A stretch of DNA of 64,000 nucleotides from Yponomeuta sedellus (lineage: Eukaryota; Arthropoda; Insecta; Lepidoptera; Yponomeutidae): contig OW203731.1 in NCBI GenBank assembly GCA_934045075.1, positions 14,951,062 to 15,015,061 of the forward strand, written 5' to 3'. Of this stretch, positions 1-11,551 are shown piece by piece (positions within the stretch are counted from its first letter, which is position 1; the number at the start of each line of letters is the position of its first letter). A program made the position numbers and the translations under genes. The notes under the pieces were generated by a model. The model worked only from the letters and a program-made list of their open reading frames with translations, made no database searches and was not told the origin of the DNA.

Positions 1-170
1 TTTATGTAGCCTGTGCACACTGCACAATATTCCTCGCCCTATAGAACAAACCCGGTGACCTATAATACTACGATATTAAGTCACTGAGTTTGTTCAACGG
101 GCGCCTCCATACTTCGACGAAGACGTTGACAGAATTTCTTGTATCGAACTTTCATTTTTATTCTTCATGT

Positions 171-305
171 AGCCTATAAACGTCCCACTGGAGGGCACAG
201 AGAGAGAAATCTCTCAGAGAGAGATATAGCTTGGGTACTACGTGTGCCCACCGCGGATTGGCCATTTCAAGCGCTGAGGTATTTGAACCTCGACACACAG
301 GCTTC
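171..305 (-). repeat. SINE-B copy (3' half)
   Basis: The plus strand reads AGCCTATAAACGTCCCACTG, then an AG-rich run, then GCCCACCGCGGATTGGCCA and a stretch ending at CACACAGGCTTC. This is the reverse complement of the SINE-B body and tail seen about ten times in this window. The tRNA-like head is missing, so the copy is 5'-truncated. Lepidopteran SINEs with this body end in an RTE-like tail, which suggests (inference) that RTE LINEs mobilise them. Confidence 0.6.
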
Positions 306-717
306 TATATCCCGAAGACGAGGTCCCGAGCAGTTGAGACTTTAATATTTTTGAATTTTCCATATAGTTCTGTGTCAGAAAAATATAAGGTGAATCCGGC
401 GAAGTGAAAAAATATAAGGTGAATCTAGGTGAATCCGGCGACGTCATCTGCGTAGAATTAGTATATCGAGTAGCTTATATTAGCGTGCCATACATTAAAA
501 TTATCAAATTACTCATTTTTGGGTCGCATTTAAAAAATATCCATAATATCTTTGTAAATTGTAGTCTATGTGTTATTCTGATGTATCTATATATAAAATT
601 CAAAGTCCTAACTGACTGACACACACATCAACGCCCAGCCCAAGCCGTTAAACCTAGGAAGCTGGAATTTTGCACAGAGGGTCTATATATAATGTAGACA
701 AGGAATAAGACAGGATT

Positions 718-3047
718 TTTTTTAATTTTTTTTTTATTAGTATTTATTCAAGACATTTACAGAATACTATTTAAATACAAAAAAAACCTTCACTGAAACC
801 TGTACAGGTTTATCTGTGAGGTGAGTTACTCGATTTTTAACTTAAGAAGTGTTGTTTTAGGGCATGTCTGCACTTATTTGGTTCATACTGGATTTTTTCA
901 ACAAGTTCGGTGGGTAGTTCGTTTAGAATCATTGGCAGAATGTACTCCACTGTACGAGTCCCATAATAGTTGTTGTAATGCGGTAAAGTGTGGGTAGGAA
1001 GGTACTGCAGGTCCCGAAGTTGTTTAGGACGGGTTCGTTTCGTCAGGGAGACCATTCTGCCGCATTCCTCACTTACAATGGCCATCTTGAAATTATCGAA
1101 AACATTTGTTATTTTATATTGTTTTAATAAACCGGCATCGTCGTTTTTTTATTGCGTGTTTAGGTTTTTTGGTGCGATGGTTTTTATTAAACTTAGTTGC
1201 AATTTATAAATGTTTTCAATATATGTCTTGAACGTACGACCGTAGCTACTAATACCATATAACATAATAGAATCGGCCAGTGACATGTATTTCGTTCTCA
1301 GTATGTTATGGGGCATTTTATATTTAAGAATAGAAAGTTTACACAGAATAGCCCTGAGTTTATTACAGACATTTTCAATGTGTGGTGCCCAGTTAAAGTT
1401 TTTATCAATGATTAGTCCAAGATACATGTGTTGGTTAACTAATTCTAGTGGTACGCAGCCACATGCCGGCTTGTACTGATGTAAGCATGAATGACTATGA
1501 GCCACGATTTTCGGTTGGAGTGATGACTTTAGGTATGGAGAGTGGATATGCATTAATTTGGTCTTTTGTGCATTCAAGACTAGACCGACGTCGTGTGCCC
1601 ATTTACACAAGAGATCAACACTTTTTTGTAATTCATTCTGTGCTTCATTTAGATTACTCCGAGCAACTAGAAGACAGGTATCGTCGGCAAACTGGTACAC
1701 TGAACCTGTTGTGAATATGTTACACATGTCATTCACGTAAAGTAAGTACTCAGTTGGAGCGAGTATAGATCCTTGTGCGGTGCCCTCTTCTGTCGTGGTT
1801 TTATCACTAAGGTTCGCGGCTATCTTTACGAATGTAACGCGGTTTTCATGATAGTTTTTGAACCATTCTAGAAAAGGGCCCTGTATGCCCGCCTGCTGTA
1901 GTTCACGAAATAGAATTGTGTAGTTTAAAGTGTCGAACGCCTTACTGAAATCTACGAAGACAGCAAGCACATGATGTTTTTCATTCAGGTGCTTGCTGAC
2001 TTCGTCTGTAAATTTGGATAATAACTGGGAAGTATTTTTATTTTTTTGAAAGCCAAATTGTTTGTTATTAATTATTTTGTGTTTTGCGAGGAAATTGTTG
2101 ATTTCAGATCCTATATACTTCTCAATTATTTTATCTATACAGGACAGAATTGTTATGGGTCTATAATTATTACAGTCAGTATAATTGCCTTTTTTGTGTA
2201 TATAGGCCTTATTATGCCTTCTTTTAATTTATTTGGATACAATGAGTTTCGTAGGCAGGAATTAATTAAGTGTGTGATAACAGAAGTAATTTCAGGCATA
2301 ATACATTGAAGGTTTTTTGCACGAATCTTATCTGACCCAGGACTCTTCTTTTCATTCAGGTGTTTTATGATCGTGTATATAACGTCATCTTTGGCTTTAT
2401 TCATTATCATACATATATTAGGGTGGTGAGTGTAAGACTCCTCGTCCAATAAGGGTGTAGTGCAGAAATTACATAGGGTTTTCACATTGTCTTGAAATGA
2501 CTTAGCAAATTTATTTGCTATAGTGTGGGAATCAGTTTTAAATGATTTTATTAGTATTTCATCTACAGATTTTACAATTTTTCCACAGAGTGTGTTTATT
2601 ATTTCCCATATCTTTTTAGGGTTATTAAAATTATTAGTTAATTGTTTTTTAGTGTAGTTATTTTTAACATTATTAATATGGTTATTTGTTTTGTTCCTAT
2701 AAATATTGTACAGTTGTCTATTCTTTAGGTTACTTTCATCCTTTTTACAAATCTCAAATAATTCATCCCTTTTTTTACACAATTGTATTATTCTAGTTGT
2801 TACCCATTCACATACATTTCTTCGATTTGTTTTTATGCTTACACTATGCGTGCATTTATCATATACCTCATTAAATCTATCGAGAACAAAATTAAGTATA
2901 TCGTTTGGATTGTCGTAGGTCAGTGCCTGCCTCCAATCTGTTTTGCGCAGTTCAATTTCAACCTTATTGTTATCTATTTTGGTTATATTTTTGCGGGAGC
3001 TCATTGAGTCGGATCTATTGACGTCTTCTATCGCCAATCCGGTTAAC
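718..3047 (-). mobile_element. 5'-truncated CR1/Jockey-type LINE
   Basis: A non-LTR retrotransposon copy lying on the minus strand inside the Helitron-like repeat. At its 3' end the minus strand carries an AATAAA signal (about 742-747) followed by an A-rich tail. Coding sequence runs from about 3047 back to 837 and holds the linker and reverse transcriptase, but no endonuclease domain, so the copy is truncated at the 5' end. There is no obvious target duplication. Confidence 0.75.
837..3047 (-). pseudogene. LINE ORF2 reverse transcriptase, broken
   Basis: The ORF2 product would copy LINE RNA into DNA at the target site. The upstream part (2153-3047) carries the pre-RT region with KSPGSDKIRAKNL and ends in a polymerase finger segment. 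The next part (1970-1149, open further upstream) has the palm motifs VDFSKAFDT and GTAQGSILAP and the catalytic FADD at about 1700. The C-terminal part is 837-1148. Two lesions break it. At about 2190 a run of six A is one base short to keep frame between the first two parts. At 1149-1151 an in-frame TAA separates the second and third parts. The endonuclease domain is absent. Motif order and the C-terminal GLSSYGRTF-like segment (here YGISSYGRTF) fit the CR1/Jockey superfamily; the exact clade is not settled. Confidence 0.8.
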
Positions 3048-3256
3048 TCAAAATTCAACCTCTAAGGGGCGAAAAGGGTTGCCAACATTTGTATGAGAGG
3101 TATAAAGAAGGTTGTCTAATTTTCTTGAAACTTAAAATAAATACTCTTCAACACAATCGAACACGTGCTTCGCCGTTTTTCTAAATTTAACCCCTAAGAG
3201 AGTGAACGGAGTTGCAAAATAAGTGCACGCGAACGGAATCGCGGGCAAAAGCTTGT

Positions 3257-4109
3257 AAGATATATTATTGTAAAGTTTCATTATTCTCCATATAGAGAAG
3301 AAAGGTTACATCTAATCTTAAACTATAGATCGCTATTTGTATAAATCAAGTATGGCGGCCTCTAATGGGAATTGCACCCATCATCTCTGTTTTGGTAAAG
3401 CAACGCGTAGTCTTTATACGTGTATATTTTTAATTAACTCAGAGTTAATCTGAAGGGATCGCCAACCTTTGTGTTTGTAAGGCTGGAAAAATGCTATCTC
3501 AAGACCTGACAAAGAGAAGTGGGCCGAAGGAGGTCGGGAGGAGTGACTTTAATGCTGATTAAATTTCCTCTTAGAACTATTCAGAAAATTCAAATCCAAA
3601 TACCTACTCAAGCCAGAGTAACGTGCTGAAATACAATTTGGAATTTCCTATTTTACGGTGCAAACCTGAGCTGTGAAAACGTTGGAAAATATTATATTGA
3701 CCTAGTCCAGATATAACAGGATGGTTTGACACTGTGACTTGGAAAAACCGCACTTGCACAAAGGGGATTAAAGTCGGTTTTCGAACATTTGAACTGAAAC
3801 CTCTGGTCAATGTGTCTCTACAAGGTAAAACTTTTGCAATAACACTGTAGGTATTACGTACAAGTCCACTGCACTACAATAACATTCTCAAAATCTTTTT
3901 GGATTGGAAGCAATACCATTGAGGAGTTTAAAGCTTTGCTACGTTTTATACTTGAAGGAAATTTCAACGCACTTTTATTTCATCTAGTGTGCAATAAGAA
4001 GCTCATTTTATTATGTTTGGTTTAAGTAAGTTTATATAAATTTCTACCGTTGAATTCCTAATTTCAATATTTATAAATTGCACCGACTACCCGTCTCTAA
4101 TTTCTTTCT
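3257..4109. other. No gene recognised
   Basis: AT-rich sequence with no coding signature on either strand. The segment around 3600-3850 has the look of an old interspersed repeat but I cannot name it. Confidence 0.4.
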
Positions 4110-4238
4110 TGTCTCTGTCTATGGTTGCCTGGAATAAATTGCTTTTAGTAATGAGGCAGACAATTTTACTATATTTGTTATATAATTTCTCTTACTGTAA
4201 TTTCTATGTTCAATAAAGAGCATTCTATCTATCTATCT
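4110..4238 (+). repeat. LINE 3' end fragment
   Basis: The motif GGTTGCCTGGAATAAATTGC, then AGTAATGAGGCAGACAA, then CAATAAAGAGCATTC and a (TCTA)n tail. The same block recurs at 48640-48745. It resembles the 3' UTR of a common lepidopteran LINE whose transcripts end in this hairpin-bearing segment. There is no coding part. Confidence 0.5.
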
Positions 4239-4304
4239 CTAATCTAATAGTAAAAGGCCCCCTCAATACGTTAGAAAACTAAGAGTATCTATTAAAATCT
4301 AAGA

Positions 4305-4890
4305 TTACAAAACCGGCGAAGTGCATGTTACGCCATGGCGACTAGCGTTCCGTAGAAGGAGGCGGTTAATACTTGCTTTACATAACTAACAGCTTCATCA
4401 ACGTAATTTTGAATGGAATTTGCACGAAGTTTTATTTTTATAAGTTGGTCACCTAATACTTCATTTCTTTTTACTTACTTCTTAATTGCTTCATGTCTTT
4501 TTATGTTCATTTGCTATGCTACTGACATTATTTTCGTTTCTACAATCAACCGTTTAGCCGGGAGATGTACGAGGGAACAACCTACTCTACCGAAAAATTG
4601 CGTTTAAAGCGATATATTTCGCAAACGGATCGCTGTTTCGAAAAAAAGGGTTTCTTACACTGAGAATATTCTTAAACAACCAAATTTGTAAAATAAATAT
4701 ATTAGTGATTGAATGTAAGGGGGAAACCCTTCAAAAAAATCTTGTAAAGATTTTATTCTACAGTTTGCTGGCGTAATTACTACGTATATCTACATAAATT
4801 TCAGCTTTCTAGTACTAATCCTTTCTGAGCTAGGCCACGGACAGAAAAACGTACATAACGAAACTATAAGAATTTCCTGTCGACTACACT
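4305..4890. repeat. Old dispersed repeat remnants
   Basis: 4305-4370 (AAACCGGCGAAGTGCATGTT, GCGTTCCGTAGAAGGAG) resembles an Element-G end. 4545-4890 contains CAACCGTTTAGCCGGGAG, AACGGATCGCTGTTTCGAAA and GAGCTAGGCCACGGACAG, a conserved non-coding block that I associate with lepidopteran interspersed repeats. No protein domain is visible. Confidence 0.35.
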
Positions 4891-5393
4891 AATACTGCAT
4901 TAATCACCTAAAGGTCATTTGATAAAATAACCTTTAGATTCTATGCTACCTAGCGTGGGTAGTAGTTATCACTAGAAGATATCAAACAAATGTCATTTTA
5001 TGATAGAAAGTAGATGAAGCTATGAAGCAATGAAGTAGAAAATAAAAAACTTTGAGTGGTTTTGTTTGAGAGCGACAAAAATAGTGAGCGGCATCAGTTT
5101 TCGTCACATATCACACACGAAGATATAATTTCTCACTTCCTACTTTATCATGAGCGTTAACTCATAAATGTCAAGAAATTGTGTCACTGCTATAATTATT
5201 CTACAAAGATTAGATTGAAAACACGAGAACTGTTCTTCCCAGGATCTGATTTCATTGGAGTTTATTTAGCCGCTTCCAACTTTGTTATAAGTCGTATCGG
5301 TCTATATGTCTGCTTTAACTTATGTCTATGCCGACTCTCAAAGAAACAGAGTGAGTAGAGAGAGAAAATAAAATTATGGTGTCCGATTGATTT
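4891..5393. other. No gene recognised
   Basis: AT-rich sequence without a recognisable repeat or coding signature. Confidence 0.4.
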
Positions 5394-5570
5394 CGATCAC
5401 TCGATTATATTTTTTTTTTATGCACTAACCCGTTCTAAGGAAAATTTTTAAAAACCTATTTAGAGGCTAAAAATTCCACCCATGCCGGGATTCGAACCCG
5501 CGACCTCTGGCTATCCGTGCCAGCGCTCTTTCCAACTGAGCTATGGGCGACTCTCACTACCGATCACTCG
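5394..5570 (-). repeat. SINE-A copy with target duplication
   Basis: The body at 5404-5560 is flanked by direct repeats of CGATCACTCG at 5394-5403 and 5561-5570, the target site duplication. On the minus strand the order is tRNA-like head (D-arm GCTCAGTTGGAAAGAGC, T-arm with GGTTCGAATCC), then GCCTCTAAATAGGTTTTT, then a tail ending in a T/A-rich run. The head retains RNA polymerase III A and B boxes. The copy is near full length for the simple form of the family. Confidence 0.75.
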
Positions 5571-5640
5571 GTTAGACTAGGTCAAGAGCGCTTAAGAAAA
5601 TATATAAAGTGCTAAATTAAGACAAACACCTCGAATGAGG

Positions 5641-5785
5641 AGCGTCCAGTGGCACGTTTACTCACACTCGATGGGTGAAGGAATCACAGTCGTCTGCAGT
5701 AGCTAGGACGTTGTTTCTTGACGGAATAGGCTTGTCTAGCACCCATACCATCCTGACAAATTCATCGACCTAGCTTCCAGGAAAA
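5641..5785 (+). repeat. MITE-F arm fragment
   Basis: TTTACTCACACTCGATGGGT, then GGAATAGGCTTGTCTAGCACC and CATACCATCCTGACA match one arm of the full MITE-F at 12618-13166. The second arm is missing. It is diverged, so an old copy. Confidence 0.5.
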
Positions 5786-5974
5786 ACCAGATGTTTTTGG
5801 TACATATAGAGTGAGAAGTATGTGAGTATGTGTAAGAGGTTGTGTGAAAGAAGATGGAGTGGAAAAACCGATGGAACCGATTCTCGCCCATGCGAATTAA
5901 AAGCGTAGGCGCTAAATATTCGAAAGATTAGACATTTGTCGCATAAAAACTAGATAACATAATTTGACAGAGTC

Positions 5975-6260
5975 ATTAGACATTGATCATAAATGCTGTG
6001 TGGTGTCGGCCTAAAGAATAGCACCAACCCAAATTCTTCCCACGGGTGTCGTAAAAGGCGACTAAGGGACACAAACCGGGGGGTGGGCAGCAGCGCTCCC
6101 TGCAGTACAATTCCATCAAACTGCGATCCCCAACCTGCATACCCAGCGTGGGGATTATGGGCATTACCCCCCAATGATGGCACAACCTTGCGCTATGGCG
6201 CTCATTAGGGGGGGCTATGTCCAGCAGTGGACTAATATTGCCTGAAGAAGATTAGACATT
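5975..6260 (+). repeat. RTE-tailed non-autonomous retroelement
   Basis: The unit 5985-6250 is flanked by ATTAGACATT at 5975-5984 and 6251-6260. It starts CTGTGTGGTGTCGGCC, holds GTCGTAAAAGGCGACTAAGG and ends GCTATGTCCAGCAGTGGACT...GCCTGAAGAAG. The same unit appears on the minus strand at 48120-48373 and, truncated, at 60440-60620. Its last 50 bases match the 3' end of the RTE copy at 17691-17843, so it is probably moved by that LINE. It contains no real ORF. Confidence 0.65.
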
Positions 6261-6288
6261 TATTTTCTCTTTCGAATTCAATGTAACA

Positions 6289-6349
6289 TGACGTTCAGGA
6301 TGTAACATGAAATGGCTGTAACATGGTAACATAATGTAACATGGCTATC
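6289..6349. repeat. Short repeat of TGTAACATG
   Basis: The word TGTAACATG or close variants occurs about five times in 60 bases, a small degenerate tandem array. Confidence 0.5.
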
Positions 6350-6462
6350 CCCCGACTTTAATTCAACTCATAAGCCTTAGAATACGAATAGTTTGCTAAT
6401 GAAGTGAGAATCGGCTCTCAGGTATGTGAACACCTCAATCATTCATGTTTCCTCAGACAGTT

Positions 6463-6865
6463 GGAAGACAGTTATCGTAATCGTAATCAACCCTTGTATG
6501 TCCCCACTGCTGGGGCACGGGTCTCTTCCTGCATCGCAGGAAGTTTAGGCCATACTTCACCACGGGGGCCAAGTCCGGGTTGGTGGAGGAGTAAGAGAGT
6601 GCCGGCCTTACTGTCAAATGTTATCAAGCCGCCCATAAGGCCTCTGACATAGCTTAACGACTGCCATTATATGACAGCCGGCACCAACGGCTTAACAGGC
6701 CTTGTGAAGCACCGAAGCGCTCGGAAAAATGCCACTAGCGGTAGTCACGGGACGCTCGACCCATCCCGTACCTGACCGCGCCTGTTGTTGCTTAACCAAG
6801 TGATTGATTCCAATCACTCGGTTTGCCTAGGCCACGAGCGAAGCGAAGCGAGGCGAGGAAGACAG
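6463..6865 (-). repeat. Rep-C, near full length
   Basis: The body at 6472-6856 is flanked by GGAAGACAG at 6463-6471 and 6857-6865. Read on the minus strand it begins GCTCGTGGCCTAGGCAAACC, passes the GTGATTGGAATCAATCAC hairpin, has CCACCAACCCGGACTTGGCC in the middle, and ends ACATACAAGGGTTGATTACG with a short GATTACGATTACG tail. The short tandem tail and the CAGTGGGGACATA motif resemble RTE 3' ends. I see a possible polymerase III A box near the start but no clear B box. It has no coding capacity. Confidence 0.65.
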
Positions 6866-7715
6866 CTAAGCAATTAAAAAAAAACTGTCGAAGAACACAA
6901 ATAAATTGACTGATCAATAACGGACATGCTCCCTTTCTTTCGAATCCAAATTAAGTCCCATTAGTGGAACGCATGTGTGCTGGTTCCATCAAAGCTATGC
7001 AATTATAATTTCATAGATTTCCGCTGACGCTAATGCATTTAGATATTGAGGTCATGTTATTTCTGGATGCCCTATAGATGTAGGTGTTTAAAAATGATTT
7101 TTTTCTCCGATTGACTTGTTCAAATTTCGAAGATCAATCTTGAAAATAAATCTTTTTATAATAGTTATGGATTAAATGCTGATGCTGCTGTAATATTTGT
7201 ATAATATTGTAATAAAATGAATATACTTTTGACAAATGTGGTCTGAGAATTTGATAAATCTGATGTCGTTAAGAGGATGAAGATAAATTCCAATTAAGCA
7301 AGATTTAAGCTAATTATGTACTTTAGTGGCAAAACAAGAAAATTAATTAGTAGGAACAACGACACTCTCGGTAGCGTTAAGCTAAGAAAGTCAGTGTCTA
7401 ATATTTGTCGATGGCAAAAGCTTCCTTCAACAAACTGACACGCACTAAAAAGTTTATGGTAATGGAGTGCAGTTGCGCATCTCCTTTCAACACTCACTAA
7501 TTTGCACTCCGTGTTCATTTACATTACTTCTGCGCGAGAGTATCATGGTGGCAAGTGAGAGGCTCGTTTGTGTAGACTCACCGTGTAGACCTACAGGTGC
7601 CATTGCAATGAAGTTTAGAAGTCGTTTTAAACTCTTACTCTCGGGCTCAATCTTATGTCCGTCCATTTCCGCATATTTCATTTAATTTGTTACACATTTG
7701 GTTCGGTGGCTTTTT
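6866..7715. other. No gene recognised
   Basis: Apparently unique sequence. ORFs here are short and have no recognisable motif. Confidence 0.4.
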
Positions 7716-8173
7716 AGGGTTTCGTAACTCAAAAGGCAAAGCAAAACTATTATAGGATCACTTTGTGATCCATCCGGCTGTCAACATCCTTTATCTCTCG
7801 AACGCGAGCTCGAGTTGAAATTATACTCATATACTCAAATCCACTGTTGCTGTTAAAAATGAAACTCCTAAGTTAACGCAATAAAAAGTTGCAATCGTTT
7901 GTGCTTAAAAAGGGAATTTTGAATCTCAAGGGAATAAAAATCCTGTTGACCTAAAACTATAACATTTTGCAAGTAATATCCTCTTATACGAAAAATGCAC
8001 GAAAAATTCTAAAAACTATACATTTGTAATTAAATCATAACAACAGAGTCTATGAAGTTCGGGAAAGGCCCGAAAAAACTTTTTGTTATTCTTTTTATGT
8101 AGGTATGTACCTATCTACAAATTTGTACGGAAATACGGTGCGCGAGACCGACTCGCACTTGTCTTGTTTTTAT
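7716..8173 (-). repeat. Element-G copy
   Basis: It starts AGGGTTTCGTAACTCAAAAG, has TTATAGGATCACTTTGTGATCC and TGTTGACCTAAAACTATAAC, and ends ACGGTGCGCGAGACCGACTC then GCACTTGTC. This order is typical of a widespread non-coding lepidopteran repeat. The opposite orientation is seen at 22057-22675. No ORF. Confidence 0.5.
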
Positions 8174-8194
8174 AGCATACATAATTATATAATA

Positions 8195-8305
8195 TACGTC
8201 CCACTGTATGCACAGCCCTTTTCACAGAGAGAAAGAGAGAGAGAGAGAGAAAGAGTATGGGCGTGCTTACCGCGGATGGGCAATATCAAGGGCCGAGGCG
8301 TGTGG
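8195..8305 (-). repeat. SINE-B fragment
   Basis: ACGTCCCACTGTATGCACAG, a (GA)n run and TTACCGCGGATGGGCAAT form the 3' half of SINE-B in reverse. The (GA)n tract is an expansion of the CTCTCTC stretch internal to the family. Confidence 0.55.
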
Positions 8306-8887
8306 TATTTTTACTAGTGTATTGTATATTTTATTTCAAGCAATGTCCATACAGTGGTAGGAACATTGGTGACTTATGAAATGAAAAGGTTTTATTCAAA
8401 GTAGCGCAAGGCGCAGTCTTAAGAAAGTTACAGTTCAAACTAGGTGTCCATTTTAAAATCTAGATCATTTTGAAGAAAAACTATGTAAGAAGTAATATTA
8501 ATACCTATGTTTACATTAAAATTATCTTTACATTGCTCAGTCTCAGCTAGCTCGACTGCTTGTCAGCACTTTAACTGGTATAGTAAAAAATGTTCTACAT
8601 TGGATGGAGTTGTGAGAATTATAGGTAGACAGCAAAAGTGTAAATGGGGGTCAAAGCCATGTATCATATGGAAGCTCGAGCCTGTCCGCATAAATCAAAA
8701 TATTCCCATTTGTTTTCAGAAACTTAGAGGATTGCGGAAGAAGCCCATCCCGTCTTGATAGTAACTGTTCTTTGAAGTTTTAGTTTCGTATGGTTTGGTT
8801 GTAGCATAAGTATCAACATTGGTTCGGGACTTGTGTTCTAGATGGTTTATTACGGGCCTTAAAAAGGCACAATTTTACATCTTCTTT
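8306..8887. other. No gene recognised
   Basis: Unannotated sequence upstream of the minisatellite. The 83-codon frame at 8507 has no recognisable domain. Confidence 0.4.
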
Positions 8888-10337
8888 TGATGATGCCATC
8901 GCCTACCGGAGGTCGGTTATCATTGCGGTCACTGTAACCCTGATGATGCCATCTCCTATCGGACGTCGCTTATCATTGTGGTCACTGTAACTCTGATGAT
9001 TCAATCTCCTATCGGAGGTCGGCTATCATTTTGGTCACTGTAAACCTGATGATGCCATCTCCTATCGGAGGTCGACTATCATTGTGGTCACTGTAACCCT
9101 GATGATGCCATCTGATATCAGAGGTCGGTTATCATTATGGTCACTGTAACCCTGATGATGCCATCTCCTATCGGACGTCGATTATCATTGTGGTCACTGT
9201 AACGCTGATGATGCCATCTCCTATCGGAGGTCTGTTATCATTGTGGTCACTGTAACCCTGATGATGCCATCTCCTATCGGAGGTCGGTTATCATTGTGGT
9301 CACTGTAACCCTGATGATGCCATCTCCTATCGGAGGTAGGCTATCACAGTGGTCACTGTAACCCTGATGATGCCATCTCCTATCAGAAGTTGGTTATCAT
9401 TGTGGTCACTGTAACCCTGATGATGCCATCTCCTATCGGACGTCGCGTATCATTGTGGTTACTGTAACCCTGATGATGCCATCTCCTATCGGAGGTCGGT
9501 TATCATTGTGGTCACTGTAACCCTGATGATGCCATCTCCTATCGGACGTCGCTTATCATTGTGGTCACTGTAACCCTGATGATGCCATCTCCTATCAGAA
9601 GTTGGTTATCATTGTGGTTAATGTAACCCTGATGATGCCATCTCCTATCGGACGTCGCGTATCATTGTGGTTACTGTTACCCTGATGATGCCATCTCCTA
9701 TCGGAGGTCGGCTATCATTGTGGTCACTGTAACCTTGATGATGCCATCTCCTATCGGAGGTCGGTTATCATTGTGGTCACTGTAACCCTGATGATGCCAT
9801 CTCCTATCGGAGGTCGGTTTAATTCTGGTCACTGTAACCCTGATGATGCCATCTCCTATCGGAGGTCGGTTATCATTGTGGACACTGTAACCCTGATGAT
9901 TCCATCTCCTATCGGAGGTTGGTTATCATTGTGGTCACTGGAACCCTGATGATGCCATCTCCTATCGGAGGTCGGTTATCATTGTGGCCACTGTAACCCT
10001 GATGATGCCATCTCCTATCGGAGGTCAGTTTAATTGTGGTCACTGTAACCCTGATGATGCCATCTACTATCGAAGGTCGGTTATCATTGTGGCCACTGTA
10101 ACCTTGATGATGCCATCTCCTATCGGAGGTTTGTTATCATTGTGGTCACTGGAACCCTGATGATGCCATCTCCTATCGGAGGTCGGTTATCATTGTGGCC
10201 ACTGTAACCCTGATGATGCCATCTCCTATCGGAGGTCGGTTATCATTGTGGTCACTGTAACCCTGATGATGCCATCTCCTATCGGAGGTTGGTTATTATT
10301 GTGGTCACTGTAACCCTGATGATTCCATCTCCTATCG
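8888..10337. repeat. 53-bp minisatellite, about 27 units
   Basis: Tandem units built on TGATGATGCCATCTCCTATC, then GGAGGTCGGTTATCATTGTG and GTCACTGTAACCC, with a period of 53 bases (for example starts at 9258 and 9311). The array covers 1450 bases, about 27 units. Variants such as GGACGTCGCGTATC, AGAAGTTGG and GTCGGTTTAATT recur at 212 or 211 bases (9385 and 9597; 9811 and 10022), so four-unit blocks were duplicated. Units have no conserved open frame, and no protein is proposed. Confidence 0.95.
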
Positions 10338-10695
10338 TGACACATGTATTGCAATTTTCTTGTACATGCTAAAACGAAAACGATTGGTAGTATTTGTAAA
10401 GGAGTTATACATATAATTTTGTAATTAGTTACGCCTTAAGAATTTAAAGAACAATCCCAGGTTTAATTACCTACCTGAAGCGTTACCTAAGAATTCACCT
10501 TTTTATTTGTATGCAAGAGAGACAAGGCATTTTAAATTGTAATTTGAGGCAGATTCATGAATAAACTAAGCTCCTGCCAGCCACAATCCAAGCAATCTAG
10601 AAGGTCTGTTGCTATACACCAAACTAGGCACATACATACCCACACACTCACACACACACACGCACGCACGCACGCATGGAACTTATTTTTTTTAG
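10338..10695. other. Unannotated, with a CA/CGCA microsatellite
   Basis: No gene. 10626-10676 is a (CACA)n/(CGCA)n microsatellite that creates a low-complexity His/Thr-rich frame. Confidence 0.5.
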
Positions 10696-10890
10696 GTACC
10701 CTCACGCCCCACTGCAGGGCATTGACCTTCTCTCAGAGAGAGAGAGAGAGAGTATGGGCTTAATTTCCATGAGTGCCCACCGCGGATTAGTAATTTCAAG
10801 CGCTGAGGTATTTGAACTCCTCAGACACTCAGGTTTCCTCACTATATTTTCCTTCTCCATTAGCAAGTAGTATTGCTACTATAATTTCAA
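10696..10890 (-). repeat. SINE-B copy
   Basis: CGCCCCACTGCAGGGCATTG, then TCTCTCAGAGAGAGAGAGAG, GTGCCCACCGCGGATTAGTA, and CAGACACTCAGGTTTCCTCA with TTTTCCTTCTCCATTAG. This is a longer reverse copy than the one at 171-305, reaching the segment just 3' of the tRNA-like head. Confidence 0.6.
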
Positions 10891-11551
10891 AACTGTACAT
10901 AACTTAGAAAAGAAAGTCATTGGTATATGCTCGCACTGCGAATCAAACCTGAGTCTCCAATGAGAACTAAAAAAAATGCTTCATAGCATGGTAGACTTCA
11001 AATAATGGTCCCAAAAACAGTTCATAACGCTGTCACTGTAACTGTAACAGCCTAATAAGAAAAGGGAAAAAAAAGTTTAATCAAGTAGTCTTAAAAATAT
11101 CAGGTATGCAAAGTCACTCAAAAGAGAGTAAATTCAAATGGGTCCTATTCTAAACAGCGACGATTTCTATGGTATGCCGTTTCTCATTTACATTATTAGG
11201 GTCTTTTATCCAGTCGATTACTTCTCTTTAGACCGTCATTTTGGTGACCATCATTAATTACTTTGGCGGACCTTCTGTTCCGTCTAACAGTGTACCCATT
11301 CGCTATTCAAGACAGTTTATCGACCTACAACCGCCGACTTAATGGAGCTCTGAATACTTTATTTGTTTTGCAAGTCTAAAGGTTAGGCTCTATAGTGCAT
11401 ATTCGTACATTCCGATATTGAAAAGTGATTTTCAGGGTACTCAACCAGGGAACTCATAGCTGGAATGCATTAAAATATCCAATTTCTTATTGGTATATGA
11501 TTTACGGCTTAAGAATAAATGAAGTTAAAAAAATATTTTTAAACTATATGT
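10891..11551. other. No gene recognised
   Basis: Unannotated sequence, with no ORF carrying recognisable motifs. Confidence 0.4.

Larger units (their letters stand above)
586..3256 (+). mobile_element. Helitron-like element, interrupted by a LINE
   Basis: The left end TCTATATATAAAATTC follows an A, and is followed by the CTGACTGACACACA and GCCCAGCCCAAGCCGTT block that I recognise as the 5' part of a common insect Helitron-type repeat. The block runs to about 717 (GGATTTTT) and resumes at about 3048 with AAATTCAACCTCTAAGGGGC, its usual next segment. The right end at 3226-3256 has a GC-rich hairpin (CGCGAACGGAATCGCGGG) followed by AAAAGCTTGT, a degenerate form of the CTAGT terminus. No Rep/helicase coding sequence is present, so it is non-autonomous. 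Exact ends are by eye. Confidence 0.55.

Noticed and set aside
8888..10337. CRISPR-like or gene-coding tandem array
   Set aside because: Units are contiguous with no unique spacers, and the sequence is eukaryotic. No frame stays open across units.
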